A stretch of 64,000 nucleotides of DNA from Macrocystis pyrifera (GCA_031763025.1 JASSKH010000023.1:682001-746000); one strand, 5' to 3'. Counted from the stretch's first letter, positions 21,641 through 34,585 are shown. A program made the numbers and translations. The notes: generated by a model not told the origin, from the sequence alone.

Positions 21641-24590
21641 TTATTATTTTATAAATTTTGAAATACGTCAGCTGTCAGTTCGACTGATTAAAAATGTTGA
21701 TACTCAACTTTGCAAGCTGCGTAATACGCCTCGTCTATATTCCGTTTTTTACCGAATTTTAGTAAAAAAAAAAAAAAAAAAAAAAAAAGCAGAACAGCAG
21801 TTAAACTGTTGTGGTGACATCGTCCTTGTCATTATTGACTAATGCTCATGGCGGCCGTTCTGTTGGTATCTTTGTTAGGACTGCACTGGAGAAAATAACG
21901 GCTCCTTTCCTCCAGCATCGCCGTGCTGCCAACGCTCGCTGTAGATAGAGGCTGAGACTTCCAAAAACTGCTGTTCAGTTCGCCTGCAGGTCCGATCTAC
22001 AAGATCTACGTTAGCCGTGCGGCGAAATCGATTCAGAAAAGAAGAATCTTCTTAAACACGCCACCGAATATTATCGAACTCCACGACCATTGTCTCGCTC
22101 TCCTGCGCGTTTGCAGCACAAAACATGAGGACTGCGGGCTTGGTTTCTCTTTTCAAGCACAGGGCTGTGGGGAGGAGATGGTACACAGCAGTGGGACCTT
22201 CGTTCGAATACAGACAGCGGTTACCAGACGATACTACGCCCAGGAAAACTTGCACGCGATGCGGCTTCGTCAATTGTAAGCAATGCCGCATGCCCTATAT
22301 CCTGCCCTGTATCCTCACCTTGCAGGCGTGCTGCGACAGCAGTATGGTACCTGGTGCCTGGTAGTGCATGAGTGTCCACCATCACCAGCAGACCCTCTCA
22401 GCAGAGCAGATCATGGATATGATGATTCATGAGGTCGTTTCATGCACAAAGTGTACCATGCGGGGTGTGTAGCCGTTTCTGAAACTTCAAGCGAGGAAAT
22501 CTACTGCAGCTTGCTGGTGCAGCGGTGCAGTGGTTCTGTCCCCTTCGGGACCCCGACATTGCATACTTGTATAGCAACCATCGAGCAAGTCAGTAACAGC
22601 CAAAGCAAGGCATTTTCAATCTTCTACTCGAAGGACCAGCGTGAGCACACAGCGCTACGGGCAGACGTCTAGGATCGATCGTGTTGGGCCCGTGCCGCAC
22701 AGCTCCATGCATTGTAACCCGGACACTAAGTGGTGTCATTCCCCCAACACGCAAAGTGACCGTGGCTGTGATCGCCGCTTTCTATCGTATGAAGTATCGT
22801 CGTTTTTTCCCTCGCTGCTCTCTGCTGAACAGCAGTGAAGTACGTATCACAACCAAGCAAGACATCAAGACGGAGGGTAACAGTTATTAATACTACGAAA
22901 GTGCTCGAACTGGAACTAATAATATTTTTTTAATAATCTTGGTCGTTCGTATGGTACATGCGAGTAGTCCAGCCATAATAATATTGTTAATAACACACCC
23001 GAGTTAGCAGAAATACTCCACAGCACCAGATCAGCAGCAGCAGCCGCAGAAATACTCTGAACTCCGGCTCTGAACTCGAACTCGAATTCTTCCGTCTAGA
23101 GTAAGGCCTCGGGGATATAACCAGTCCCAGGTATCTGGTAGCGCGGTATGATATTGCTGCACAAGAGGTCCGCATGGATGCCGGCGATGCCGCCAACCAC
23201 GCTTCGGGTAGGAAAATGTGCCTGTCATTTACTGCTGTACAAGCGTACCTGGTATGCTCAAAACCTCATTCTGAGTCTTGTTCCCCAGATACCTGGTATG
23301 CATCAAGCAGCAGTATCCTTTCTCTCGGGGCTCGTGTATGATGTTCCCATTCGTGTTATTTTTAGTTCTTACCATCATTACAACAGCAGCAGTATATACC
23401 TCGTTTCTTATACCTGGCATCCCTTTTTTTTCACAGTCTCATTCATCACGCACGGCGCTCACTCATATGACATATGGTTCGATATCTATCATACATATCT
23501 GATGCACGTACAGCAAGCACCAAATCAACGTCAAGTGTCACAGGAAGAAGGCAATGCGAACGAAGTGTCGGTAGTTGATATCCAGTTCTCAAAACCTCAT
23601 TCCTGAATCTTTTACCTCGGACATTCGACAGTCTTATTTATATCGAGCTCGTGTACGATGTCTCCATATTACTTATTCCAGTGCTAGTCAGTAGTGTGAG
23701 CTCCTACAAGCTACTTTGTGGTATCCCTTTTTATCTGTCAGGCTACCTTTTATTCCAGTTCGTATTCTTCAAGATGCACAGCTAAGCTCAACATGGCTAA
23801 GCTCGACGTCTGGGCTCCTGCTCGCCCGCAACCAACAGTTTGTCTGTCGAAGTACCTGAACCTCTCCTCTCCTTTCTCTCATACCACCCACCATGGTATT
23901 CTTGTATATGCTTCGCATATCGTACGAACGAGATCATGATTGACTACAGTAACTCGATAATCTAAATAATTAACCGAGTTTTATGTTGTACTCATGATGA
24001 CAATCAACACAAGCTATAAAGTTATACCTGGTATCTGGTATAAGTTAAAGCGTTTTCTGGCGCGAACATCGGGCTCGCTCCTTTCCTAGAGAAGGCGCAT
24101 GTAGACGGCCCACGATTAAAGGGGTACGAGAGCGATAGCGAGCTCATGAAATCGATTACTCCGGCGTGTATCTTTGACATCTCCATCATACAAACGAGCA
24201 GTACGAAAACGGGTAACACCTGGTAGTCGTCTTCGATTTAAAAAGAACGAGAATTTTGTTCTACCCCGAGTTTTATTTTGTTGTACTCTATGTCAAGCTG
24301 GCTGAATATACTCGCAGGAAAAGCGAAGTATGACAGCATATCCGGAACCGGGTGGGTGCATTCACGATTCTCGGTCTCGCCTCTTTTCTCGAGAAGGTGC
24401 GCGTAGACGACGCGCGACACCAAGGAATTGACCCTTGCCGTTATCCGGAGATGAAGCTTTTTTTGTGTTGATTTTTTTTTTCTATTCATCATTTTGCCGA
24501 ATAACGGGGGGGGGGGGGGATTGTACCAGCACCACCAGCACCACCAGCACCAGCACCTAATCAGTATCTCCAGCGGCGAAATGTAGAACC
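21641..24590. other. Non-genic stretch
   Basis: Holds an A-run of about 26 (21,763-21,788), a copy of a dispersed AATACGTCAGCTGT motif at about 21,663, several TACCTGGTA words and AT-rich sequence. Frames at 22,052-22,291 (minus) and 22,125-22,364 (plus) overlap and neither shows a known domain. No gene called. Confidence 0.4.
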
Positions 24591-24619
24591 TTTCTGCGTG
24601 GAAAAAAGTACTCAATTTG

Positions 24620-24860
24620 TAGCCATCTCGACAATATCCGAGGGGAGGAACGACCGTAATTTAGAGTCGCCGTGCTCCACGGTGACGGTGGCGCGCGACC
24701 CCCAAGTTTCGCGCGAGGGAATAAGTCCGGCGGAGGCCGGGGACTGCACCCCCGCGCGAAAGGGGACGAGAAAACGAGGGCGAGGCCCTGAGACCGGAGG
24801 CGGACGGATCCCGGTCTCAGGTCGAGACGATAGGCGGAACTTTCAGTTGTTCGAGTTCGC
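24620..24860. other. GC-rich island with 11-bp hairpin
   Basis: Unusually GC-rich for its surroundings and open on the plus strand to 24,879. A perfect 11-bp inverted repeat, CCTGAGACCGG and CCGGTCTCAGG, lies near 24,787-24,820. It could be a fragment of an unrecognised element; no domain was identified in the reading frame. Confidence 0.3.
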
Positions 24861-25059
24861 TGAGGTTGATCAGGATTGAAAATATGTACCAGGTATGGCT
24901 ATTCCAGGTACAGGTGTAAGGCAAAGCACGACTAATAATAATAATACGTGCCGAAATTACACGAAGCACGACTATTAATAATACGTGTCGAAATTACACG
25001 AGAGGACAAGGTACACTATGCGAGGTCTCACTGCGACATCCTATGTACAGCACCCCCCT

Positions 25060-26340
25060 GAATGTCTATTATATCATATCATATCATATGTACTCTGGTT
25101 GCATCATCACTGCACGAGAAGGTTGTAATCGATCATATACCTGTGCGTATGTATGTAAGTCAGACTGGTACGATGGTCGTGTAACGCGTTACCTAAATCA
25201 GACTGGTATGACAGTCGTGTGACGCGTCACACATGAAAGGTACCGGTACGCCGTGACAGGTACCAGGTACAACGTTGGACGGAAATTTTGCCAGGTGGGC
25301 ACTAATACAAAGACCATGCGATCTTAAGGTGGTATGATATGTTCTCACTCCTACAGTATATTCGTAATGCATACCAGTAAGGTACATACACATATTTTCA
25401 GGGGTGTTAGTTACTAATCGACACGCGGGCCGGAAGACGAAACGACGGGAATGCTGGATCACATAGCGTCATGCAGGAGGCGCTCGATGTCGACAAATTT
25501 GGTCGTAAGAAATTGAGGCTCGTTTTCCCACGATAAATAAAAAAATTGACCGAAGAAACGGTGGGCAAGGTCGGGTGCCACACTAAATCCCATATAATAG
25601 TCGTAGTTTAACGTGTGCTCAATGTTCAAGCTGCGCCTCGACGCCAGATTGACATTTTTTAGCTATGAGTTTGCTTGTGTGTCGAGGGTTGAGGATGCTG
25701 CGTGTCTGTTCCGACTTTTGTAGAGTTTTTTGCCCCTCCTTCGGTACGTACCACCACACCCTGAACAATCGCGTACCAGTTATTAAAGAGTTTCGGGCAA
25801 AAAATGAAACAAAAAGTCGATGATCAATGCCGATGCTTAGATTGGAGGGGTGCTTGTTCCTTGTCCAGGACTTAAGTCGATGCTCAAGGTTGGGGAGTAC
25901 TTCTACACGTTTTTGAAACATCGATAACGACTTTTTCTCAGCAGGCGAACCATCAAGTCGAGTGAGAAATGTGACTACCGCACAAAATGCCTTGAGCTTC
26001 CGGTCGGCCACGCTGCCTCGCCACCTTTCGCCGCGACCTGCTCCCTCCGCTTGTCAACTCCTATTATATATATATATATATATATTCCGCCGTCGCTTCT
26101 TGCCGTCACCTACCTCGTCGAGGTGGTGTGCGTTCGTTGACTTGTGGACGTGCGGGTGCGTGTCTCTTTTATGATTTGCGTCCTCCACGCCCCACCTCCC
26201 GGACTTGCTCACCTGGCCTGACATCACCCCTACACTACTACTGTGGCAGCAGCAGCAGCAGCAGCAGCTGCTGCTGCTCTCTTGCTTTCGCCTCCACGGC
26301 AGCAGCAGTAGCAGCAGTATCAGCAGCGGTATCACCAATA
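25060..26340. other. Non-genic stretch
   Basis: AT-rich sequence with a (TA)n tract at about 26,064-26,084 and CAG/CTG runs at 26,248-26,330. A minus-strand frame at 25,619-26,011 (130 codons) has no domain that I recognise. Confidence 0.35.
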
Positions 26341-26346
26341 TCACCA

Positions 26347-26510
26347 AGTCACGACTTGTTGGGGCAGGTGGCGAGCCCTGTCGCTTTAAGCTTTAGCAAC
26401 AAGTGGGCATTCGCCTCGGCCATCCTCCTCGCCGTCGCCCAGCTTGAGGTTGCGTGCCTTATTGTTTTGCTCTCGTACGACAAGTACCCATTCCGCCTTC
26501 CACCTTCCAG
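26347..26510 (+). CDS. Possible exon with hydrophobic segment, nucleotide-sugar-transporter-like
   Basis: The plus frame reads S-F-S-N-K-W-A-F-A-S-A followed by an alternating hydrophobic stretch and Y-D-K-Y-P-F. An N-K-W/F motif in the first helix and a Q in the next are seen in SLC35/DMT nucleotide-sugar transporters, but only this short piece resembles them. Sequences before and after are low-complexity Ser/Ala/Pro. No start, stop or partner exon can be set. It may be chance. Confidence 0.2.
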
Positions 26511-28345
26511 CAGAACACTATTTTTTCCTCCACGGCATCACCGCCAGCCTACCACTCGTTCGAGGAGATGGCGCGCCCTGTCGACCTACGCTGCGGCGGC
26601 GAGGCGTCCGCCCCAGGCTGCTTTAGTACCGGTGCAGGCACCTTGATACCGCCTGTGCTCTCTTGGCTGTGTTCCATGATCACTACTACACTACTAATAC
26701 TCGTAGCCCCTAACGGTAGCAGTTTGTTTGCTTAGGGTTAGAGGCTGATTTGTCCACCTCTTTCTAGGCAAGGGCGTTGCTGCGGGACACAGATAGCCGT
26801 CAACTTCTTTTACGCGGCGAGATTTCGAGAGCCTCTGAGCAAGGACACCCCCGGGAAACTTTTGTTTGAGCTTTTTTCCGAAACTGTGTACAGCAGTGTT
26901 GTCTGTCAACAGGTTGGGGTATTGGGTACTGCCTGTTGATACCTCTTGTAACTTGCAATAGGAGGGGGGTGACGGGTTCGTTCCGAATTTTGGAGAGTGT
27001 GGAGGCCCTCTTTCGGTACCTGGTATAAATATGTACTGAAGTACGTACACCCAGGGATTGTGCGGGCGGCTGATGCATGCTGGCGTGCACTTTCCGCAGT
27101 AGGCACAGCAGCAATGTCCGTTGCCACCACACCACGTGCCGGTTCACAGAAATCATCTTGCCTTACCGCTCCCTGTACCGTCTTCGAAAAAAAAAAGAAC
27201 AGTTGACACATTTATTCATCAGTTCGCCCTTCTTAACCTTGTGTATGTTTAGTTTTTCGTTTATCGTCAAACTTAAATATCTCCCCACGCACCGACCGTC
27301 TTATCGCTTTTTGTTCAACGAGTATCAATAAATGTATCGATATTACAGCTTGCCGCTTTTCGGCATTTCTACACCCAGTTTTATTACACTTCGTACTATT
27401 TTGTTGGTATATTCTGCTCGACGTCCGCATGTCCGTATGTCGGTTGTCCAGATGAGAACCCCAAGGTGGTGTGCGGGTCTGTGCTGACGGTCAAGGGGGA
27501 AGATGGAGACGGACCAAGCAATGGCGCGTCTACCGATTTGATCGTTCTTGGTCGGCGCAACATACAGCCGCGCCGAGGCTTTTGGGGAATACCTGCAGGT
27601 ACATATTTTCTCACGTAATACCATTCTGTATCACATCATATAACTCCACATTGCCGGTTATAACGCCATTCATGATACCATCCACCGGTACGATGTACAA
27701 GTATCTGGAAGTCTTTTTTTCTAAATGCTTGTATGAGATCGGTCGTTTTGGGCGGGTAAAGGATTGTTTTGAACTTTTTGTGCTGGTTTTGATGTAGTGT
27801 AGTGCATTGTACTGGTTTTAATTTACAGTAGTGTGGTGTACTGTAGGGAGCAGTCGGTCGAAGGGTCAACCCAGGGTCCCGTAGTGCGTATATACTCGTT
27901 GTTGCGTGGCATTCCTTATGTGCTCGTCCTGTCGTATTGAATTGTTGTTGTACTCGACTATCAATACTGTAAATCAGTTTTGTACCTTCAATATTGTAGG
28001 GTTGTGTACCAGGTCGTACTATATATAGTACTGCGTCATTCATCGTCAAGTCGTATTTCTTAAAATACCAACATACAAATACGTCAGCTGTGAGTTGGAC
28101 GAATATTTGATTGCTACTCAGCGTAGCAAGCTATCATTGTTATTTATCACTCGTGTTCTACAAAAAAAAAAAAAAAAAAAAACAGAGCAAACGGTGTAAT
28201 CAGTGTGTCGGTGACGCCCCTGGGTGCTATCCGGATCAACAGGACGACTTCGTAATAAGATCATTTTGGTCCGTGATTATGTCGCACGTATCTGGTTTTC
28301 GTTTTGCGCGTTTTTGTTCCGTTTTTGTTCACGGTTTGTTGTATG
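26511..28345. other. Non-genic stretch
   Basis: No supported exon. Includes an A21 tract near 28,162 and a second copy of the AATACGTCAGCTGT motif at 28,079. Confidence 0.4.
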
Positions 28346-28348
28346 TAC

Positions 28349-28485
28349 CCTTATGAATAGCATCAACATAAGCATGACCATCAGTATGACCATGAGCATG
28401 ACCATAAGCATCGCCATCAGCGTGATCATCGGTATGGCCATCAGCGTGACTATCAGCATCAGCATCAGCATCAGCATCAGCATGA
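28349..28485. repeat. Degenerate 6-bp minisatellite (ATCAGC/ATGACC)
   Basis: Repeated AGCATGACCATC-like units. They open frames on both strands that encode simple repeats and are not genes. Confidence 0.85.
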
Positions 28486-28789
28486 CCGCAGGATGCACCA
28501 ACAAAGGATGGCTCACAACACATCTTCCCTTTGTCTTTCCTGTTGTGTCTGAACTCGAACCAAACTTTTCCCGGACAATGGACATATGATATGGGCGGCA
28601 ACCATGGACGAAAATGGCCAATGGAGGACAGGGTTTCTTGAAATGGGGGAGAGTACCGAGGAGGGGACTGCGAGAGAGGCCAGAGAGGAGCTGAACGCCG
28701 ATGTTCTTGTGGGAGATCTTCTGGCGGTCTACTCCTTGCCTCATATCAGTCTCATGTGAGCGACACATAGGAGTGCTGCCATATCAGCC

Positions 28790-29560
28790 CCATATGCAGT
28801 ATTAGTAGTGCAATGTTGGTGTCGTGTACAGCAGTAGTGTCACATAGTGCCACATGCCCTGTATAATATTGTCATGTAGTGCCACATCAGCCTCATGCTA
28901 GTGTCATACTTTGTATAGTGTCACAACGTCCTCATGTTTGTGTTTTATGGTACCACATCAGCCTCATGCTAGTGTCATACTTTGTATAGTGTCACAACGT
29001 CCTCATGTTGGTGTTTTATGGTACCACATCAGCCTCACGCTAGTGCCATTTAGTGCCACACGAGCCTCATGTTAGTGCCATATAGTGTCACATCACCGTC
29101 GTGTTAGTAGTGCCTCATTAGCCTCACGCTAGTGTCATAATTTGGTATTGTATCACAACGTCCTCATGTTTGTGTTTTATAGTACCACATCAGCCTCATG
29201 TGACTGTCATATGGTGCCACACGAGCCTCATGTTAGTGACCTATAGTGTCACATCAGCCTCGTGTTAGTAGTGTCTCATCAGCCTCATGCTGGTGTCGTA
29301 TAGTGCCACATCAGCCTCATGCTACTGTAGTGTCATATGGTGCCACATCAGGCACACGAACCTCATGTTAGTGTCATATAGTGCCACATCAGCCTCGTGT
29401 TAGTCTCATACAGTGCCCCATCAGCCTCATGCTAGTGCCATATAGTGCCACACCAGCCTCATGTTAGTGTTTTATAGTGCCACTCGAGCCTATTAATAGT
29501 GTTAGTGTGTTATAGTGCCACATCAACCTCATGTTAGTATCACATCATCCTCATGCGAAT
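28790..29560. repeat. 30-bp satellite array
   Basis: About 25 degenerate copies of a unit like TAGTGCCACATCAGCCTCAT plus GTTAGTGTCA. Two blocks around 28,890-28,970 and 28,950-29,030 are nearly identical, showing higher-order duplication. Confidence 0.85.
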
Positions 29561-30852
29561 TCGCATTAGCGTGACGTGAGTGCTGCCTTGCCGTTTGGAA
29601 CGGGGATAAACTTATCTTGATCTCCGTCCAGTCAAAATGAATCATGGCCCCATTCAGTATATGTCGGGGATTGAACAGTTGAATTATCAACCCTAAGGTT
29701 GCTCTTTCGATGCTGGCTCGGTGCTGAACAAAGCATTCCTACTCGAATCCCAACTAGTTTAGTGCATTTTGTACAGAAAGTATGTACCGGTAGGAATCAG
29801 TGGAGCTGTAAAGCAGGCATGCGCGAGATTTCAGCATGCCAGTACTAGAGTAGTTGTTTTGACTACCCTACTATTAGTTTGAATTTTGGCTAGATACGAA
29901 GTGGAGTATTGCCCATCGTTCCAAACTAGGAACCAAAATCGATATGGTTGATCGTTTGTTGGCTTATTGTCCATTGCTGAGGCCCATGGGCTTAGTATTC
30001 AATGCAGCGGCATGGCGTTTGTATTTGGCGTCGTGAGACAAGGAACGCTAACGCTGCACCGTCAAACGGTCATCGAAGGAGCGCTGGGATTTACAGTTTA
30101 TCCGGTTGGCGTTTTTTTCTGTACGTACACATGTGTGGTGGCTCGATAGGCATGATATAGTGTTTTAGTACGTATACTGATGTAGAGTATTGATTGTATT
30201 ATTAACATCGATACCAAGACGAGGCATCATATGTCTTGCTTGCACTACACTTCTCTTTCATCCAGCACCAAGGGTTGCTTACAGACGGTAGGGGTTGCAA
30301 TTAAGGGTTGCAAGAAGGGATTGAACTTTTGAGGCCAAACATTTCCGGGAGACGGAGCTACCCAATATATTTTGTTCCGATGTCCAGTTTCCAATAGAAT
30401 CGATAGCACCAATAGCACCCGGTACACACCTAAACTGGCCCATGGGATGTTTACCTCACATTTCTTCTCAAACTTGGTTCTGGGGGGGTGTGTAGAGCTC
30501 CGCCCCAAAAAAAATGATGTGCTATATATTTCTATATCTATATCTACTGTATGTTATATACCCCGTCTGATAGCAGCCGTCTGATAGCTTCTGATAACAT
30601 CTGATAGCTTATGACAGCATCTGAAAGCATCTGATAGCGTAGCAGTCCTATATATGGTACGAGGTATACAGCAGCCGGAAAATGATACCAGGTGACAGCA
30701 GCCCTATGTATGGTAGCAGCATTTAGCCAGCGACCACAAGAATGTAATGTGCTGTTTCTGTACGAAGAAACCGAACCACGATCGACAGGAAAACCCTTAA
30801 CCTTGAGTTAGTCTTGTCATTTAATCGCTATTATCACCATCACTTATTTGTT
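29561..30852. other. Non-genic stretch
   Basis: Includes a short CTGATAGC-rich minisatellite at about 30,566-30,645. No gene recognised. Confidence 0.4.
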
Positions 30853-30963
30853 ATTACGGAGGACCATAGTAAATAGCACCTACGGTACACATAAAAACCT
30901 ATATATTTGCCCACATTTACTAACAATATTTGGTCCCGTTTACTATGGCCCCCCGTAGTATTA
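30853..30963 (+). mobile_element. MITE family M1, copy 6
   Basis: ATTACGGAGGACCATAGTAA at the left and TACTATGGCCCCCCGTAGTA at the right, with the conserved core. Confidence 0.9.
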
Positions 30964-31930
30964 ATAGTATCATTATTTTATTTGGTGATGTGCGACGCTT
31001 GTTCCGATGACATGATGACATCCACATACCTCTATGTAATGTATAATGTATACTATATAATATAATATGTAGGGAAGCTTCTGTGCAATCCAATGGCTTC
31101 GAACATGGAACATCCTATGACTCAGACCTGAATACTTGACAAAAAAAAATTAATACCGTTTTCTATACTAATATTGGTGCTGTTACTGACTACGTATATA
31201 GTTATTTCGGCGGCTAGTGTTCTGTTTCTTAGTTGAACAGTGGACAGTATGGCGAGGATTGACGATCATTTTTTTTCATGTATTAGAAATTCGGCTGTTG
31301 TTTGTGTCCCTCTCCTTCTCGCCCCCAAAGACAGATGATCTACTCCTCGGTGCTAAAGCACGCGGAAGGTGTGAAAGGTGTGGAGGCGGGTATCGGTTTG
31401 GCGGGCCGAGGTGTGTCGGCAGGTCAAGAAACAGACGAGGCAAGTCTGGTGTTCTTCGAATCGAGCCAGGGGTTGCTCTCTGAAAATTTAGTCTGTGTTG
31501 GCTGTGATGGCTTGTGCTGGCTTGTGTTGGATGTATTCTTGTCAAGGTGACCGCGAGCGAGATGTCTCTCGAGCGTATTTTGTTTTGCGTCTTGCATTTT
31601 GCTTGTCATCTGCGCGTGTCGACAAGTTTTGATAAAGGGAAAACTGGTGCCATATGAACGGTAACAGCGCATGCTTCCTCTACAAATTCAGTTTTTTCAA
31701 CGTCGTTTTAGGCCCGAGCCTTGCCACTAAGCCAAATCGATGCATGCATGTATGCATAGTGAAGCAATAATAGTAGTGAGGCACTGAGCCTGACCTGCGT
31801 TACCCCCAAAAATGTTCTTCGGGAAAAAAATAGATGCTTCACCTCAGCCTTTCGTCCGTATTGTTGTATTAACTATACATTGTAGAAACAAGTAAAACAC
31901 AAGTGCGACCAACGATATTGGGTGCATATA
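30964..31930. other. Non-genic stretch with ambiguous open frames
   Basis: Around 31,330-31,545 two plus-strand frames are both open. One starts with ATG just after an AG (31,335); the other is Cys-rich (C-E-R-C-G-G-G). Neither can be tied to a neighbouring exon by phase or domain, so no gene is called. Confidence 0.3.
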
Positions 31931-31934
31931 GTTC

Positions 31935-32239
31935 GTCAGTTGCAGTGGTACAATGGTTGAAGAAACCCGTCAGACAGTATTATGTTGGCCAAGAAATGCT
32001 ACAATGGTTGAGGACACCCCAATACCTGGCGCAGCACGCGATGTCACGGTAGAGCCAACCTCTACCAGCCCACAGCAACCTCTACCCCCCGCGCCATATT
32101 CGACGCGAGTCGACGATGGGAAGAAATCGCTGATGTACACAAAACACGAACAGCAGGGGGGGGGCTGTTATGTCACCTTGGATCTGAGCTACAACTATTA
32201 AGAGGAAATAGTAAGAAAAGAAGGGCAAATATTATAAAT
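31935..32239 (+). mobile_element. SINE S2, copy adjoining the poly-G tract
   Basis: The 3' part (32,166-32,239) carries the family signature TTATGTCACCTTGG and ATCTGAGCTACAACTATTA. The 5' part includes a weak A-box-like TGGTACAATGGTTGAAG. The element ends directly in the 79-G tract. Confidence 0.55.
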
Positions 32240-32318
<79 letters not shown>

Positions 32319-32338
32319 CGGGGGGGGGGGGGGGGGGG
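32240..32338 (+). repeat. Giant poly-G tract (G79-C-G19)
   Basis: 79 consecutive G from 32,240 to 32,318, a single C, then 19 G. Such a tract would form G-quadruplexes. It abuts the 3' end of a SINE S2 copy. Its length may be inflated or collapsed by sequencing. Confidence 0.95.
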
Positions 32339-32340
32339 AG

Positions 32341-33307
32341 CCTAGCCTATAGTTATCACTAAGCTACAGCAGTGAAGAGGTTTAAAATGATTTCGAGAGT
32401 TTGACAGGTGACGAGCTTTGTTTGCTTGCACAACGGGGCAGACACGCGTTTGGGCAACAGGACACCGACACTCGCAGCTCGCTCCCACACAATTTATCAT
32501 TGCTTTGAGTGCGCAGGTGGCGTTCTTCCGATGGGAAGACATCCCTTGGGACAGCCTCGCTTTCCCCACGACATCATGGGCGCTGTGGCACCACCACCAA
32601 AGATATGAACAGTCAAGATCCAAATTGTTAAGATCCGAATCTTCAAGACCCGAACACTTTTCAGGGCTGTCGCAGTCTGGAGTTTCCCGAGGTCAGGGAG
32701 GAGAAAGTGTAGGTGGAGACTATTCCACCATCGTAGCAGGCGATATCAAACAGGGGTCGGGGAGCGGGGGTAGTTTGCGGTCGGATTTCGGCTTGGGCGA
32801 CGGCAGGCACCCGGGATCAAGTGGGGCCGTTTTCTCGACCCCCACAACGAATACCGCCCATTTTTGGTGTCCGAAGAGAGGTCTACACGCAAAGGACGAC
32901 TGGACTCTTTCGGCGGATTCCTGACAAGATTTGTTGACACAAGTCCCTGATAAGATTCCTGTCGAGATTCGCTGATAAGATTCCATGACAAAATATCCCG
33001 GATATATGCCGCTACAGTAAGCTACGGTCATGGCGTGCTTTTGGCTTGCTTGTGCGCATCGTGCTGTTGTCACCGACTGCACCTGAGACGTGGGTTTCAA
33101 GGAGGAATGAAGGAGGTGGCTCTACAGTTTCAACGAAACCGTCGCGTTTCCGAGTTGTGTAGCTTATTTGCCGTATAATTTATCACTCCGGACGATAATT
33201 TAAGGACCGTTTACGTGTTAAGAGTAACATAACAATGTTCCTTATATTTTTTTCAGAGAGGTAACAGGTGAGAGGTAACAGGTATATGCGTAGACCAGGC
33301 CGTTATC
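32341..33307. other. Non-genic stretch
   Basis: A plus-strand frame is open from 32,418 to 32,924 but its composition is ordinary and no domain or splice-phase link to gene B was found. Confidence 0.35.
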
Positions 33308-33424
33308 ACTACGAGGGGGCATCGTTAATAGGACAAAATATTCTTGAGTAAAAATAGGGAAATATATAGGGTTTTGTGTGTACGGTAGGACCTACCAGGT
33401 ATTTACTATGGTCCCCCGTACTAG
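33308..33424 (-). mobile_element. MITE family M1, copy 7
   Basis: Reverse-oriented relative to most copies; the right end reads TTTACTATGGTCCCCCGTAC. A TACCAGGTA word interrupts the right arm. Confidence 0.8.
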
Positions 33425-33535
33425 TACCAGGTAGGTGTTTTTTTTAGGCGGTTTTCCGACATTTTTTACGGGTTTGAAGGAGTCCATAGCATGCGTTGGA
33501 AAGTACAGTGGACGCTGCCGTCTGTGTGTATGACA

Positions 33536-33690
33536 TTCGACATCGGCCAATGCACAAAATGCGGCGAGATTGTCAGTATAGCGTTGACTAGTGAGGACCG
33601 CAGGAAACATCTAGGAAGTTTATCGCACTATGACCTCAAAGGCGGCAGTTGGTGTTGCTGGGGCCAGTCGAAGCAGTCAAAGATGGAAGG
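33536..33690 (+). CDS. Possible zinc-binding exon
   Basis: The plus frame reads G-Q-C-T-K-C-G-E-I-V followed by R-K-H-L, S-H-Y-D and G-G-S-W-C-C-W. Paired Cys, two His and a W-C-C are reminiscent of small zinc-binding modules such as CHORD, but the spacing does not match a family I can name. Splice sites and neighbours are unclear. It could be a lost upstream exon of gene B or an unrelated pseudogene piece. Confidence 0.25.
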
Positions 33691-34404
33691 CTTTCCGTGT
33701 ATACCACGGATTCAACCGTGGTACAATATACAGCAGTATCATACCAAGCTTACCAGAATGAGCTTCGAGGGAAGTTTCGACCTCAACGCTGAAAGGTGTG
33801 TGTGTGTTAGTGTTTTTGTTTTCAAACACGATTCATGCATATACTACGTAGATGTCCCAAGTATCCATAGTTTGAAACTATCTGGTAGCAGGCGTAATTA
33901 TTTTCCCTTCCTTCAAGCTGAATGGTGTAAGCGGATGTATGCCGTTTTATCTTCAAGCACGTAACGGCAAAGCGCGCTGTGCTTCAATCCGGCTGGCTGC
34001 ATGGCAAACCGCTGTTTCTGCAAGCCCAGAAGTGACACACTACTTTTTCTGCAACCCAGAATCGACAGCCTTAACCTCCTCAACCTTTCTGGGGTTAAGG
34101 AACCTCGCACGGGCTAAGACCTGGCTTCACCGATGTACAGGATGGACGTTGTAGAAATGCTTACGCAAAAACGACGACCATACATATGCAGCGCCATGTA
34201 TACCGACTTGATCCATCGACTGCGCAGTGCTGCACAGTACGTGGCAGCAGTGACGATTTCGCCCCCTTTTCTGGCTGCCCAAACCTTGCACATCTCGGAC
34301 AGATACGATAGTCGATTTCCACTGCTGAGGTAGTTCATGATTTAGATCGTTCAAGCCAGCAGCTGTATACACTATCTTGTACCGTATGATCTAGCTCATC
34401 ATGT

Positions 34405-34585
34405 CGCCGGGTGGGACCCGTACGATCCGCACGATCTAGCACATGTTTCCTGGGTTGGATTTGTACTATGTAGATATGATAGATAGATACATTCTGCACA
34501 ACCTCTCACAATGGCAAGTGAGGAACTAGATGATCTATCTGACCGGTATGATTTGTACATGATCCATCTGTCCGGGGTGTGAAAC
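34405..34585 (+). repeat. Dispersed repeat family R3, copy 2
   Basis: Alike to 4,076-4,250: both carry GGGACCC, a GATC-rich block with CTAGCACATGT, CTGCACAA-CTCTCAC and CTGTCCGGG. Diverged by point changes and small gaps. Confidence 0.65.

Noticed and set aside
28224-28768. ORFs encoding Met/Ser/Ile or Ala/Asp repeats
   Set aside because: Translation of a degenerate 6-bp minisatellite in several frames.
31217-31550. Exon with C-E-R-C-G-G-G motif
   Set aside because: A competing frame over the same bases is equally open, no splice phase links it to another exon, and the Cys pattern matches no family.
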